Source of the DNA: Pseudocercospora fijiensis CIRAD86
Lineage: Eukaryota; Ascomycota; Dothideomycetes; Mycosphaerellales; Mycosphaerellaceae
Direction of reading: 5' to 3'
NCBI RefSeq assembly: GCF_000340215.1
Contig: NW_006921532.1
Coordinates: 3,535,126-3,599,125 of the forward strand
DNA: 64,000 nucleotides
Part shown: positions 45,901 through 56,119 of the stretch, piece after piece
Position numbering within the stretch: the stretch's first letter is position 1
Layout: every line of letters starts with the position of its first letter
The notes under the pieces: model-generated
Seen by the model: the letters and a program-made list of their open reading frames with translations, nothing else
Told to the model about the DNA's origin: nothing
Database searches by the model: none
Position numbers and translations under genes: made by a program

Positions 45901-46889
45901 GGGATAGTCTCCGATAGGGGCTCGATATTTATATCGTACTATTAGAGCGAATTATGCCTATAGCTAAGACTAAAGCATCGGCTATTAATAGCCTTCTATC
46001 TACAGACTAACGGTCAAACAGAGAGGCAAAATGCTACGCTGTAGCAGTACCTACGTAGCTATATTAACGAGGACTCTAATAGATAGGTTAACCTTCTATA
46101 ACTAGCCGAATTCGTATACAACAATAGTGTATATTTATTAACTAAGGTCTTACCCTATATAGCTATAATAGGCTAAAACGCTACTATACTATAAGACCCC
46201 CTATCGCTCGAGGCCGAGCGTAAGGAAAGGGAAGCGCGTTAAGTACTAGAGATACTAGCGGCAATAGAACGTGTCTAGAAGATGCGAGAAATCTATACTA
46301 AAATGTCAAATGTGTAAGAAGCTAATAAGGGCTTAAGAGTACTAAAAGACCTATTACGACAAGCATTATACGCTAATAACCTTTAGACAAGGCGATATAG
46401 TTATACTAAGCACTAAGAACCTCCGTATCCGTAAACACCTATTACCTAACGGCAAAATACGCCCTAAACTAGCACTACGGTTTATTAGCCTATTCCGTAT
46501 CCGAGAACCGAAGGGTAATAGCTAGGCCTACTAGTTATAGCTTCTACCTTATTATACTATCTATAATACCTTCTATATCTCCCTCCTTAAACTATACTAC
46601 TAGCGCGAAGGCGACGAAGCGCCTACTAAGTTAGAAGAAGTCTTAGCCGATAGTAAAGAACTATAGTCTATAGAACGTATCCTATAGCATCGGACTAGGA
46701 AAGGCAAGAAGGAGTATCTATTAAGATAGCAAGGCTATTTACCTAAATAGGACTCGTAGAAGGCTAAAGACTCTTTTAAAGATATAACTAAGTTATTAGA
46801 TAAGTATTAGACTAGTGTAAAGGACAAGAAGAAGGCTAAGGGCCTATAATATCGACTAGGAATAATACTACCCCTAGGGTGCTATTAGC
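42984..46889 (+). pseudogene. pol of gypsy B2: protease to chromodomain (degraded)
   Basis: Protease LDLGNSVSALI near 43,082; RT 43,600-44,400 with DSSLRLYIDYRRLNAITIKD, ILDIKDAYYRIRI and YLDNILVY; RNase H about 44,570-44,780; integrase with IDFIIGLPPTKRRGSKD (about 45,710) and GIVSDRGSIFI (about 45,903). The chromodomain is at about 46,660-46,835 (SIERILWHRTRKGKKEYLLR if TAG is read as Trp). The frame enters near-palindrome copy 8 (46,863-46,887) and ends on its terminal TAG (46,886-46,888). Confidence 0.88.
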
Positions 46890-48069
46890 TAACTAATTAG
46901 AGACAAGTAATTGTTAGTAACGAGGACAATAAGACTATACTACTATAGTAAACGCGTACCGAGTATTAACAAGCGCGCTATAACGTATTAATCGATTACC
47001 CGCTCTTCTAAAAGACATCTACCTCTCTACTACTAAGCCCTATAGGTCCCCCTCTTATTCCTTTATTCTGTCTAGGCCTCGAGGCCTAGGCGATCGGCGA
47101 GGACGGCGTCGCGCTTGTAACGGCGCGGCTAGCGCGGCTATATTAGTAACAGTGTTGCCGAGTTGTTATTAGTAGAAGGAGGAAATTAGAAGCAAGGTAA
47201 AGTCGGCGCTAAGACGACTAGCGCCGTTATTATTAATATTACCTACTATTATCGCTACACTTGCGAAGGTAACCTTACCTATACTGCGGCCTAAGGCTAG
47301 AAGCGCGCTATACTAATCAAGTTAAAAGAATAGCTATATTAAAGGTTTAATCAAAACTTTAATTAAAACTTTAAGCCGCTTAAAAGATTAAGCGACTAAT
47401 AAACTAGCTAACTAAGGGCAAAACTATAGAGCTAAGTTAGCCGGGGTCGATCTTGCGGATAATAAGTTACTCCTCGATCTTTCCGACCCTTTAAGCGAGG
47501 CGGACCTTAACTACTATACTTATAATAGCCTTTACCTATAGAAACCGGAAGAACCGTGTTTTTCAAAAAGACAAGATAAGATTAACATTTGAAGGCTGCT
47601 AAACCTAGCTAATTAGGGCTAGCGAAACTACGATAGTAAATAATAGCCCTCGTAATAATAAGAACAATCCCTTGTAATAATAAGAACAACCCTCGGAAGC
47701 GGACATAGCTAGGTCTTTTAGAGTAGACGCAAAGAACTTAGAACGATATCACTTAGAACGGAGGCAGTGCTATAATACCTCGTATATCTACCTATTATAG
47801 TAGGGAAGACGCGCCCGTATTATAATTAGTCGATAGCCCTTAATTCTTGTAGCTTTATATCCCTTTACATTATTATATATAAGGATAGCGCAGTTAGAGT
47901 TAGACATTGTGTTAGAAGGTAAGGTTTAATATAGTTATATAATTAGGTAGTTAAGTGTTTAATTTAGCGCGGCTAAGCAGCTTATTAGATTTGCTAAGTT
48001 AGCAGTAATAGAGGTCGAGATTGGAATATAGACAGGCTACGAGGGCGCGGCCTTTAGAAGGGAAGCGTA
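46889..48069 (+). other. Post-pol region of gypsy B2
   Basis: Parallel to 39,696-40,835, including the conserved frame-like segment near 47,215-47,360 and the polypurine tract before the LTR. Otherwise no recognised content. Confidence 0.5.
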
Positions 48070-48266
48070 TATTAGGGCTAAAGAGGCTATACGTAATTAG
48101 CATATAACTAGGCCGAGTGAAGCTAGAGTCTTAATGCCTTAGGTAGGGCTTAGCGCTTAGCGTTAGGCTAACTCTCCTGCCTTCCTCCCTCTCCTCCTAG
48201 ATCCTTATCGAATACTATACTAATTTACTACTACCCTATCTACCTGCTAATATAACCCTTCTTACA
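48070..48266 (+). repeat. 3' LTR of gypsy B2
   Basis: 197 bp, starting TATTAGGG and ending CTTCTTACA with the terminal CA intact. Confidence 0.88.
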
Positions 48267-49150
48267 CCTATATCCGCGATCTAAGCAGGTTAGGTAGGAA
48301 GCGCTTACTAAAGCCGTTCTACGAAGAGGTCCGTATTCGTAGTAGCAGAGTCGATAGTTATAGCTAATCGCGTATAATAGCGTATTCTCGAGTTCCTCGA
48401 AAATCGACTAGTCGTATATTAGAACGAGATTATCTAGTTCCTTTACGACGAATACGATATTGTCGCTACGCCGTCGCTTATCTCTCGTATACTAAAGCGC
48501 AATAAATAGACGAGGAAAGTAGGTATCTAGGTTGCAAAGGAGCGTAACTAAGAGCTACGTAACGACTTCGAGGCCTAGTAGGTCGATAAGGATACGAACA
48601 AGGTATATTATGTCGATAAAAGTAGCTTAAATAAGCGTACTAGTTAGCGGAAGAAGGGATAGTTACTGCGAGGGTTACCTTATTAGTTTAATAGCTTAAT
48701 AAAGCGCTTAAAGCGATAGAGCGTCCTACTAGCGATTACGAGTCGCGGCTATCTCGAAGGCACTATTGTCGTCTAAGGCGCTATTACTGCTGCTATCTTC
48801 GAGTACTAGCTAGAGTTTACTGTTCTGCTGCAACTAAGTCTAGGTTAGTAGATTGTAATAGACAATGCCGCTATTTATAGAAGCGACTATATAAAGGCAA
48901 TCTACGCCGCCGTAGGCGTTAATCTTAAGTACTTGCCGCTATACTCGCCCGACTATAATCTAATCGAGATCTCGTTTAGTTGTCTAAAGAGTTAGATTAA
49001 GAACAATATCGATAATGCTACGGTATACGAGAACTTCGGCTTCTTCGTTAAGAGCGCGATTAAAGAAGTTAATAGTAATAGTATCTAGGCGTACGCCGTA
49101 GGCTAGTTCTAGAAGTGCGGTTATCGCTATTAAGGTAGAAGATAGAGAGA
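48267..49150 (+). pseudogene. Tc1/mariner-type DDE transposase (degraded)
   Basis: A + frame with RIP-type stops reads FLYDEYDIVATPSLISRIL (helix-turn-helix end), YYVDKSSLNKRTSWRKKGW (first catalytic Asp region), IDNAAIYRSDYIKAIY (second Asp) and LPLYSPDYNLIEISFSCLK (canonical LPPYSPDLNPIE, third catalytic residue Glu), ending near 49,085. This is the DDE_3/Tc1-mariner family common in fungi. It directly follows the 3' LTR of B2, so B2 probably sits in its 5' part. Terminal repeats were not found. Confidence 0.85.
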
Positions 49151-49179
49151 TTACTATTATACAATATATAGCTAACTAT

Positions 49180-51640
49180 AGTTACTTATTTAACTATAGT
49201 CTCGCTTAGACTAACAACTATCTCTAGCTTAGCAATACGGCCTTTTAACTCTTCTATTTCCTATCTTATTTCCGCTACTATAGCACGCGTAACATTAGCG
49301 GTATAGTCCTTTATAATCGCTTCTATATGCTATAGATTAGGCAATACTAGCTATAGCGATAAGCTTCTTAAATTGGCTGACGACGGTAATGTAGTAGACG
49401 TGTCGATATGCCCTTCTACGCCTCGTAGAGGTTAAATAGGCGTAGTAACAATCTCCTTATCGTCCTAACTATCGGCAATCTACTCGAGAAATTAGTTAAA
49501 CCTATAGATATACCTAATCGGTATACCTCTAATACGCTACGGGTAGCTATTACGATAGAAGAGCCTAGAATTTGGTAGTTTTAGAATTATTTTAATCGCT
49601 AGTAGCACCTCGAGGCTATTTAAGCTAGCGCTATTAGTATGTCGCTATATTCGTATCGTAATCGTATCGCAATCCGGAGAGGACCCGCTTACGAAGCCCG
49701 AATCTATAACGACTAATAGGGTATTACTATAATACTATAATAATATATCTATATTATCGTTTCGGTAGAAAATAATACTATCGATGCCGCTAAACAACCT
49801 CCTATTGTCCGTTTTAAAAAATATACAGTTATAGTAAAGATATAGCGCTACTAAGATATTAGAAGTTCGCGGCTTTCTAATACCTACTCTACTAGAAGTC
49901 TCGGCCGAAATCTCGGCGGCTACGAATGCCGGGGTTAACGCGCGAAGCCGCGATCGACTATCGACGATAGGTACCTAGAACAATACTACTATATAAGGTT
50001 ATCGGTATATTTTTAATTATATTGCGATACTCTTAATACTAACGAAGAACCTCCCGTTTATACTATACAAAAATACCTAATACTCGCTAAGATATAGTAT
50101 AAATAAGAAAGTCCAAAATCCTACCTCTATACTACCGCCCTATCGACCTATAGCAATCTATCCGGCAGCGTTCTAAAACAGATCCTTCTATAGCTATCGC
50201 TCGTTTCTATTATACTTATGTAATATATGCATTATCCGACTATGCTAGCCGTCCTTCAAACCCTATTCTAGCTATTAAGAGTATATTACCTTTATTAGTT
50301 GGTCTAGGCTATAGTCCTTGCCCTTTAGAACGTCGTAGATTGCCCTTAAGTTAGGTTTACGGCTGCTCTAACCGTCGTATAATTAATACTTTAACTAGTC
50401 GAAGAATACGGTTAATTAGACGTCCGAAGGTGTTACTAGACGGTTAGGCTTACTATTAATCGGACTAGATAGAGCTATAGTACTTGATTTGGATAGACTA
50501 GACCTATTGTCTATAAAACGCGCCTTCTTTAATAGCGGCTCGTAAGCGAGATAGTTATAGATTATAACGCTTCTAGTAGCTACTAAATTACGACCCTTTA
50601 TAGTCTTCGGATTGCTAGTAGCTGTAGCATTAGCTCTAGCCTTCTGCCGCATTATTATGTACGCTAGAGACTTACTAGGGTGTCTAACTATTACTCGTAG
50701 AGCGTCCGGATTAAGTAGATTGTTACTACCGAGCCGGATTAGTTTAGCCTATCGAATAAGGACATTAGGGCCAATTTTAACGTAGTTCTCGTACCGCTGT
50801 TTGCTATTAACCTAACAGTGTCCGCTATAATTAGTATATAGCTTGTCTTTGCAGGCCTAGCGCTTACGCAATAGATACTAATAGTCTCCGCGAGGTATAG
50901 GTATCTCGTTATTATCGCTAGGGTCGCTATAGTCGTCCGGATCGTCTATTCTAGCGGCTCGTTAAGAGTCTTAAAGCTTACGGATTGCTTGTTAAGTCGT
51001 AGTATTCCGTTGCTAGCGGCCTTAAGAAGGCTCTACGGTAGTTATAGGTATCTTCGGCGTAGGAGGCTTCTTCTCGAGGATAATCTTTAGCTAAAGAAGG
51101 AGACCCTTCTTACCTGCCTTGTGCTAATCTTCTATCTGTTCTAGAGCCCTTCGAATATAGCTAGTTAATATATTAGTCTCGAGGTGCGTTAGATAACGCT
51201 TAGCCTTCGTAATAGTCTCGAAACGGAGCCCTTCTACGTACCTCTCGGCTCTTCTAATACGCTCGTATTACTTAGCTTTCTATTCGATAAATAGGCTTTT
51301 ATGCTTATTACTATCGTATTTAATAGACACTTTCTACGGCTTATTAGTAAGTATATCTCTATCGTATACGATCGTCTATTATAGCGAGAAGTCGTATATC
51401 TCTCGCTCTGCCTCTACGTCTTTATCTTCTTTAGCTCCTTCTATATAATCTTCTTCGTCCGCTCTAGCGGCACTCTTAGTAGCTTAGCTACTATTAGTAG
51501 TATCGAGAAGGGCGTCGTCTTTAGTTATAGTAGGCTCCGGCTCTAGCTTCGTAGAGGTTTAACGACGACGACGTTAATAGCGACGGCGAGGTTGTTACTA
51601 AGAAGCTTGAGACTTAGTAACCTTCTTAGTAGGTTGCCTA
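49180..51640 (-). pseudogene. Unrecognised long degraded reading frame
   Basis: On the minus strand, frames with only RIP-type stops extend from about 51,640 to 49,190. The N-terminal part is Gln/Arg/Thr-rich, then acidic (DEEDYIEGAKEDKDVEAERE), then has charged helices (AKRYLTHLETNILTSYIRRA) and a basic ATATSNPKTIKGRNLVATRS segment (about 50,560-50,620). The C-terminal end (about 49,190-49,330) looks like a coiled coil (VAEIRWEIEELKGRIAKLEI). No polymerase, transposase or gag motif recognised. The middle part changes frame at least once, so introns or indels are likely. It may belong to a DNA transposon; no ends were found. Confidence 0.45.
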
Positions 51641-51909
51641 GTACGGTCCGGTAGCCTTATAATAGATAGCGGCGCTAAGAATAGCCTCCTTCTTAACCCT
51701 AATTGTTACTACGGAACTGAGATTAGTTGAGAAGAACTTAGTGTGTATATACGTCCCGGTCTTAGCTAACAAATTACTAAGAAACAGTGGGCTAGTAGCA
51801 TCCAACCCGTTCCGAGGTATGGCACGACATTCTGCAAGTTCCAATACATACTGCGAGCTCAGGACCCTCGGCGCACTTGATTCGCTCACTCGAGATCGAG
51901 CCATGCATT
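51641..51909. other. Transition from RIP-degraded repeats to unique sequence
   Basis: CA and TG become common from about 51,730-51,800 onward. The stretch before the transporter stop is its probable 3' untranslated region. Overlapping short open frames on both strands are not supported as genes. Confidence 0.6.
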
Positions 51910-54025
51910 TCACGCCTCGCGGACGCGATTATCTTCCAGCTTATCAAGATGTCCATCGTCGGCTTTGACCATTTTCTTCTTCTCGAGAGCAGCACGTGGC
52001 GGCCATTTCGCGTCGAAGACTTCTTGAAGTTCCTCGAGCGTCCTCCCTTTGGTCTCGACGCCGAAGAAAAACCAGAAGACGCCTGAGAATGACGTTAGTG
52101 CAAATCAGACTTGCATCATCCTCTTGCAAGACGTACCGTAGAGGACATTGAGTGCAACGAAGACGAGGTAGTACTTCCAAGCAATTGCCTTGAGAGCGAC
52201 CGCAGTGACATAGGTATTGTAGAAGTTCGCGGTATTGTTCATGATGATGTGAATGCCCATGCCGGTGGCTCGCGTATGGTTGTCTAATGCTTCAGCACAA
52301 TAAGTTGCTGTGAGCGGCGTATAGACAAACGAGTACACGCAGCCGAAGAGAAAGATCTGGCTGGGGGTCAGCAAAGATGTGTCCACAAGGCTGGGACTTG
52401 GTTGAGATATGTAGCCACTCACAAATGCAACTCTACAAAGCCCGAAGGGTACTAGGTTAGCAAGTGTCTCAGACATGGTGCATGATGCCTGGAACTCAGC
52501 ACACTTACCCAGCATTTGACAACGTTACTCCAGCACCCGTTGCTCCATGCTTTGTCGTGAACTGCGAAGAAAAGCCGGTCACAGCAGCGAAGAGTCCTGC
52601 GAGGACGAAGGAGCCCACCCAGAGCTTGGTCCTACGTCCGACGCGATCATTTGTCGCCGAGCCAGCCACAGCGCCAGCGCAGCTCACAATATTGTTCGCA
52701 AAAGTCAATAGTAGTCGACGATCGGTAGAAGTGATCCCTAGCTGCTTGTACATCGAGGGCAGATAATATGTCAATACCTGCATCATGTAAGCATGCGCTC
52801 CCACCCGAAGCTATTTGGTTTGTCTATACCGAGTTGCCCGACAGTTGAGAACCATAGCTCATGAGGGTCACCATAGCAAGTCTCCATCGAGCATTATGGG
52901 TATGGACCAGCTCTCTCCAGTCCCACCAACTTCGATTTTTCCCCTGTTTGATGGACTCCTCAAACTCACGAATCTCCAGTTGCACTACAGGATGCTCGGG
53001 ATCTCCGCCGCCATGGTACTTGGCCAGGATTTTTCTAGCGTCCTCAATTCGACCACGAGCACAGAGCCATCGAGGGCTCTCTGGGATCAAGAAAGACCCC
53101 AAGAGGATGAAAAGTGGCGGAATGCATTGCAGGGCCAGGGGTAGTCTCCAAGCAAGCGATGTGTGGCGTTTTGCCGTTGCATATGTCACCCCAGTAGCGA
53201 GGATTGATCCACTGTAGAAGAAAGTATTGTAATACCCTGTTACCCTAGCTCGCCACTGAGGAGGCGCAAGCTCAATCGCATATGTTGGTGCGGCAGAGGT
53301 TCCCAAAGCGATCCCAAGTCCAAGGACAAATCGGCCGCCAAGCAGATATGCTTCCGTTTTGGCTGCGGTCACCACGACTGCGCCTATCTGAACATCAGAG
53401 ATATAAGTGTCAGCAGTGATATTCCGCAAGAGGAGCGTATCATTTGAACCCACCATGATAATGACAGCTCCACTACCCATGCCAGCTCGACGACCAAACA
53501 TATCCATCACGGCTCCTGTCGCCATCGCACCTACCATGCTCCCTATTGTGTAGATGGCGAAGATAATACCAGTGGAGCTGCCAGTCTCTTGTTTGTGGAA
53601 GTATGCTTTATATCTGCGCGAGGTTAGTGCGGTTCGGTGTCGGGGAAATCAAAGATGAGTTGTACTGATCCATCGCATTGATGGTACTGAAAATGGAGCC
53701 ATCAAATCCGGAAGCCGTAGCATTAAGGCACGCTGTGAGTAGGATGAGGTACAGTTGCAGAGATGTGCGCGACCACTATCATTTGTGACCACCAGTCAGT
53801 GAATAGGTCACCGAGACCTTCCTGCTGCGTGCATACCGGATTGAGAGGCGCTGCGGTCGCTGCTGATAGAAACTCGGCATTGCCTTGTACTTCAAGGACT
53901 TGGCCGATAGAAACTTGAGCCTTGGTTTCGTCCTGACCGTTCGAGCTTGTAACACTTAAGGCATGCTCGCGGATGTCCTTGTCGTCCTTCGATCCGTGAT
54001 CCGTTGCCATTGGAAGATCCGCCAT
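51910..54025 (-). CDS. MFS sugar transporter (hexose/lactose-permease type), seven exons
   Basis: Proton-coupled or facilitative plasma-membrane sugar importer of the MFS sugar-porter family. Exons: 54,025-53,837; 53,775-53,666; 53,613-53,454; 53,387-52,830; 52,777-52,509; 52,432-52,137; 52,082-51,910. The six introns of 52-76 nt have GT..AG ends and CTAAC/CTGAC-like branch sites, and the joined frame is 584 codons. Motifs: NATASGFDGSIFSTINAMDQ in the first membrane segment, DMFGRRAG (about 140), PTYAIELAPPQWRARVTGYY, IPESPRWL (254-261), LSGNSVLTYYLPSMY and the C-terminal ETKGRTLEEL (about 537). The N-terminus (about 63 residues) is cytosolic and polar. Intron 3 (66 nt) has no stop and could be retained. 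Sequence is unaffected by RIP. Divergent from the oxygenase gene at 54,681. The substrate cannot be told from sequence. Confidence 0.93.
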
Positions 54026-54680
54026 GCTGATGTCGGACTGTGGGCAAGATGCTTTCAGGGAACACCAACCGCCAGCGGTAGCATACAGCTATACTCAATC
54101 TTGCCATGGCATAGATAAGGCGACCCTCAGATGCTTGTTATCAGACGTGCAACCAGTACCCAGGGCAGGGTTGCATTGCGGGAGCACATCCCCTCACCGC
54201 AGTGATACAGCCTCTTGTTAGCTCGGGAGGCTCACAGCGCATGCTTTTCGCAAAGCGACACAAATCCTTTGCATGACTGTCGCGAGAAGCCTTCTGTGCC
54301 AGGACTGTGGCTTCTTGTGCTCTATTCAATAGCCTCTCGGCAGCCATTCTGCCGCAAGCTTTAAGGCTTTGTTGCTTGAGTACTGTGCCTGGATGATCTG
54401 CAAGGTCTTGGGTTGCATGCAGTCCGATGGAGGAAGCGACTTTACCAACCAGACGAGGGGAAGTGTGTGGTGGGGGTCGATGGGGGTCCATCCCTGCTGC
54501 AACATGGCCGGCAAGGACAGCATACAGTAGGCAACTCGGCTTATCGATTCACCGCCATGTCACCATCCTAACTTATCCTCGTAATGCCTTTGCCTCCACT
54601 GATGAAGACACTGAAGACTCCAATAGGGACGACTGCAGGCACCAAAGTCTGACAGACATAATCCAGCAGCTGTTCGGGCG
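54026..54680. promoter_or_regulatory. Shared divergent intergenic region
   Basis: 655 bp between two divergent start codons, so it must hold both promoters. Visible candidate sites are TTATC/GATAA at about 54,136, 54,540 and 54,576 (GATA-factor type) and a GTGGGG/TGGGGG pair at about 54,466-54,490, which fits the CreA consensus SYGGRG. These are short matches and only suggestive. Short open frames inside it are not supported. Confidence 0.45.
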
Positions 54681-55658
54681 ATGGCTAAACCTCAATTTCT
54701 CGTTGATCTGGAGCGAGACGGCTATGCAGTCGTGCCCGAAGTCGTTTCTAGAGAATCTTGTAATGCCTTTGTTGAATCCGCATGGGAATGGCTGGAATCA
54801 TTTCCAAATGGCTTCAAGCGCAGTGACAGGTCGACTTGGACTGCGGAACATCTGCCATACGGACACGACCGAGGGCTATACAACAGATATTCGGTCAACC
54901 ACGAGGCTTTCGTTTGGAAAATCCGCACCGATCCAGGAATCCTGAGCGTCTTTCAGAAGGTGTGGGGTACAGATGACCTGATCGCCTCTTTTGACGGCAT
55001 CAATGTATCTCTGCCAGTCAACCCGGAGACTGGCCGTACAGATATCGAGACGACTAAGCCATGGCCGCACATTGACCAAGACCCGCGAAGTATTTCGAAT
55101 CTCGAATTGTACCAGGGCATCGCCAACCTAGCACCAAATGGCCCCGATGATGGTGGCCTTGTCGTGTTGTCTGGTTCGCACAGGCTTCATGAGAAGCACT
55201 TTGAAAGTATAGGCGGGTTCAATCCGGAGAAAGATCTCGGTGTTGGTGAGAACGGGTACAATTTCGATGTTGAAGATGCAGCATGGTATCGGGAACAAGG
55301 ATGTAAAGAAGTCAAGATCTGCGCTAATGCTGGCGACTTGATACTGTGGGATTCTCGAACCATTCATTGGAACTGCTCGCCGACCGGGGATCAGACCAGG
55401 TTCATCACCTATGTCTGTTATTGTCCGAGAGACAGGATGACCGAAGAGCAGCTGCAACGTAAGAGGGAGGTCTTCGAAGCCAGGAAAGGCACTACTCACT
55501 GGCCAAACCAAAACGTGGTGCCAGCTGATAGACCGGGCTATCATTATGCGAAACCAAGACGGCCTGATGACACTCTCGATCCTGCAAATAGGCTCCGGCC
55601 CTTCAGAGAGCCTGAAGTCACACCAGAAGTCCTGAGACTCGTTGGAGTAAGAGGTTAG
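54681..55658 (+). CDS. Phytanoyl-CoA dioxygenase (PhyH) family 2-oxoglutarate/Fe(II) oxygenase
   Basis: Intronless 325-residue protein. The PhyH family hydroxylates small organic substrates using Fe(II), 2-oxoglutarate and O2. Metal ligands are visible as WPHIDQD (His130, Asp132) and the distal His229 in DSRTIHWNCSP. Arg240 (DQTRFITYV) is placed to bind 2-oxoglutarate. GGLVVLSGSHRLHEKH (158-173) is the typical PhyH stretch between the ligands, and the N-terminal LERDGYAVVPEVVS is typical of the family start. Length is usual. The first ATG of the frame is used; no targeting signal is evident, although the start of the family in peroxisomes has a signal lacking here. Divergent from a sugar transporter, which hints at joint use in uptake and oxidation. 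The substrate is unknown. No RIP marks. Confidence 0.93.
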   Translation: MAKPQFLVDLERDGYAVVPEVVSRESCNAFVESAWEWLESFPNGFKRSDRSTWTAEHLPYGHDRGLYNRYSVNHEAFVWKIRTDPGILSVFQKVWGTDDLIASFDGINVSLPVNPETGRTDIETTKPWPHIDQDPRSISNLELYQGIANLAPNGPDDGGLVVLSGSHRLHEKHFESIGGFNPEKDLGVGENGYNFDVEDAAWYREQGCKEVKICANAGDLILWDSRTIHWNCSPTGDQTRFITYVCYCPRDRMTEEQLQRKREVFEARKGTTHWPNQNVVPADRPGYHYAKPRRPDDTLDPANRLRPFREPEVTPEVLRLVGVRG

Positions 55659-55830
55659 AGCGGTAATAGTCTGCTACCTCGAGGAGATGAGAGCGAGAGG
55701 CATACAGATATGGTCAACCTCCCTTAAGATTCTCTCGAGCATGTGTATGTCACAGTATGTGCTTTTGTAGACTCGCAATCTTATCGGTGTCTGCTTCCTT
55801 TATCCAAGATTTCTTCCAGGATGTGGTTCA
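55659..55830 (+). other. 3' flank of the oxygenase gene
   Basis: Unique, non-RIP sequence containing the probable 3' untranslated region. It ends sharply at GGTTCA, directly before the Helitron 5' TC. Confidence 0.6.
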
Positions 55831-56119
55831 TCTATAATATAACAACTCAACAAAAGTTGGGGCCCCTTTAGGCTTAGTGCGGCTCAAAACGACCGAAAAG
55901 CCGACTCTGATTGGTCGGCGGCGAGGAACTTCAAAATTTCTCGATTCTCGAGCGGTCCGGAGGGCGTAGGAGTCGCGGTATCGACTATAACGCTCCGGCG
56001 CCGCGATAGTAGTGTTTCCGAGGCCGTCTCCGTCGTTTACGCCTAATCCGGCGGCGTTTTTTGCTCGAGGCGGTATCGTTTACGCCTAATCCGGCGGTAT
56101 TTACTCGGAGCGGTAGGCT

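Larger units (their letters stand above)
41499..48266 (+). mobile_element. Chromodomain gypsy B2 (5' LTR off-window)
   Basis: The outermost member of the nest. It starts inside the B-family leader at the B' insertion point and runs uninterrupted through gag, pol, chromodomain, post-pol region and the 3' LTR (48,070-48,266). It is the cleanest copy of family B in the window for judging gene order. RIP-type stops throughout. Confidence 0.88.

Noticed and set aside
51638..52180. Several overlapping open frames on both strands at the transporter 3' end
   Set aside because: Shadow frames of the last transporter exons and the border sequence; the spliced transporter model explains the coding signal.
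54141..54945. Open frames in the divergent intergenic region and antisense to the oxygenase start
   Set aside because: No motifs, overlap with the real gene in other frames, and no plausible start context.
51910..55658. Secondary-metabolite cluster
   Set aside because: Only a transporter and one oxygenase are present, with no backbone synthase or regulator in the window.
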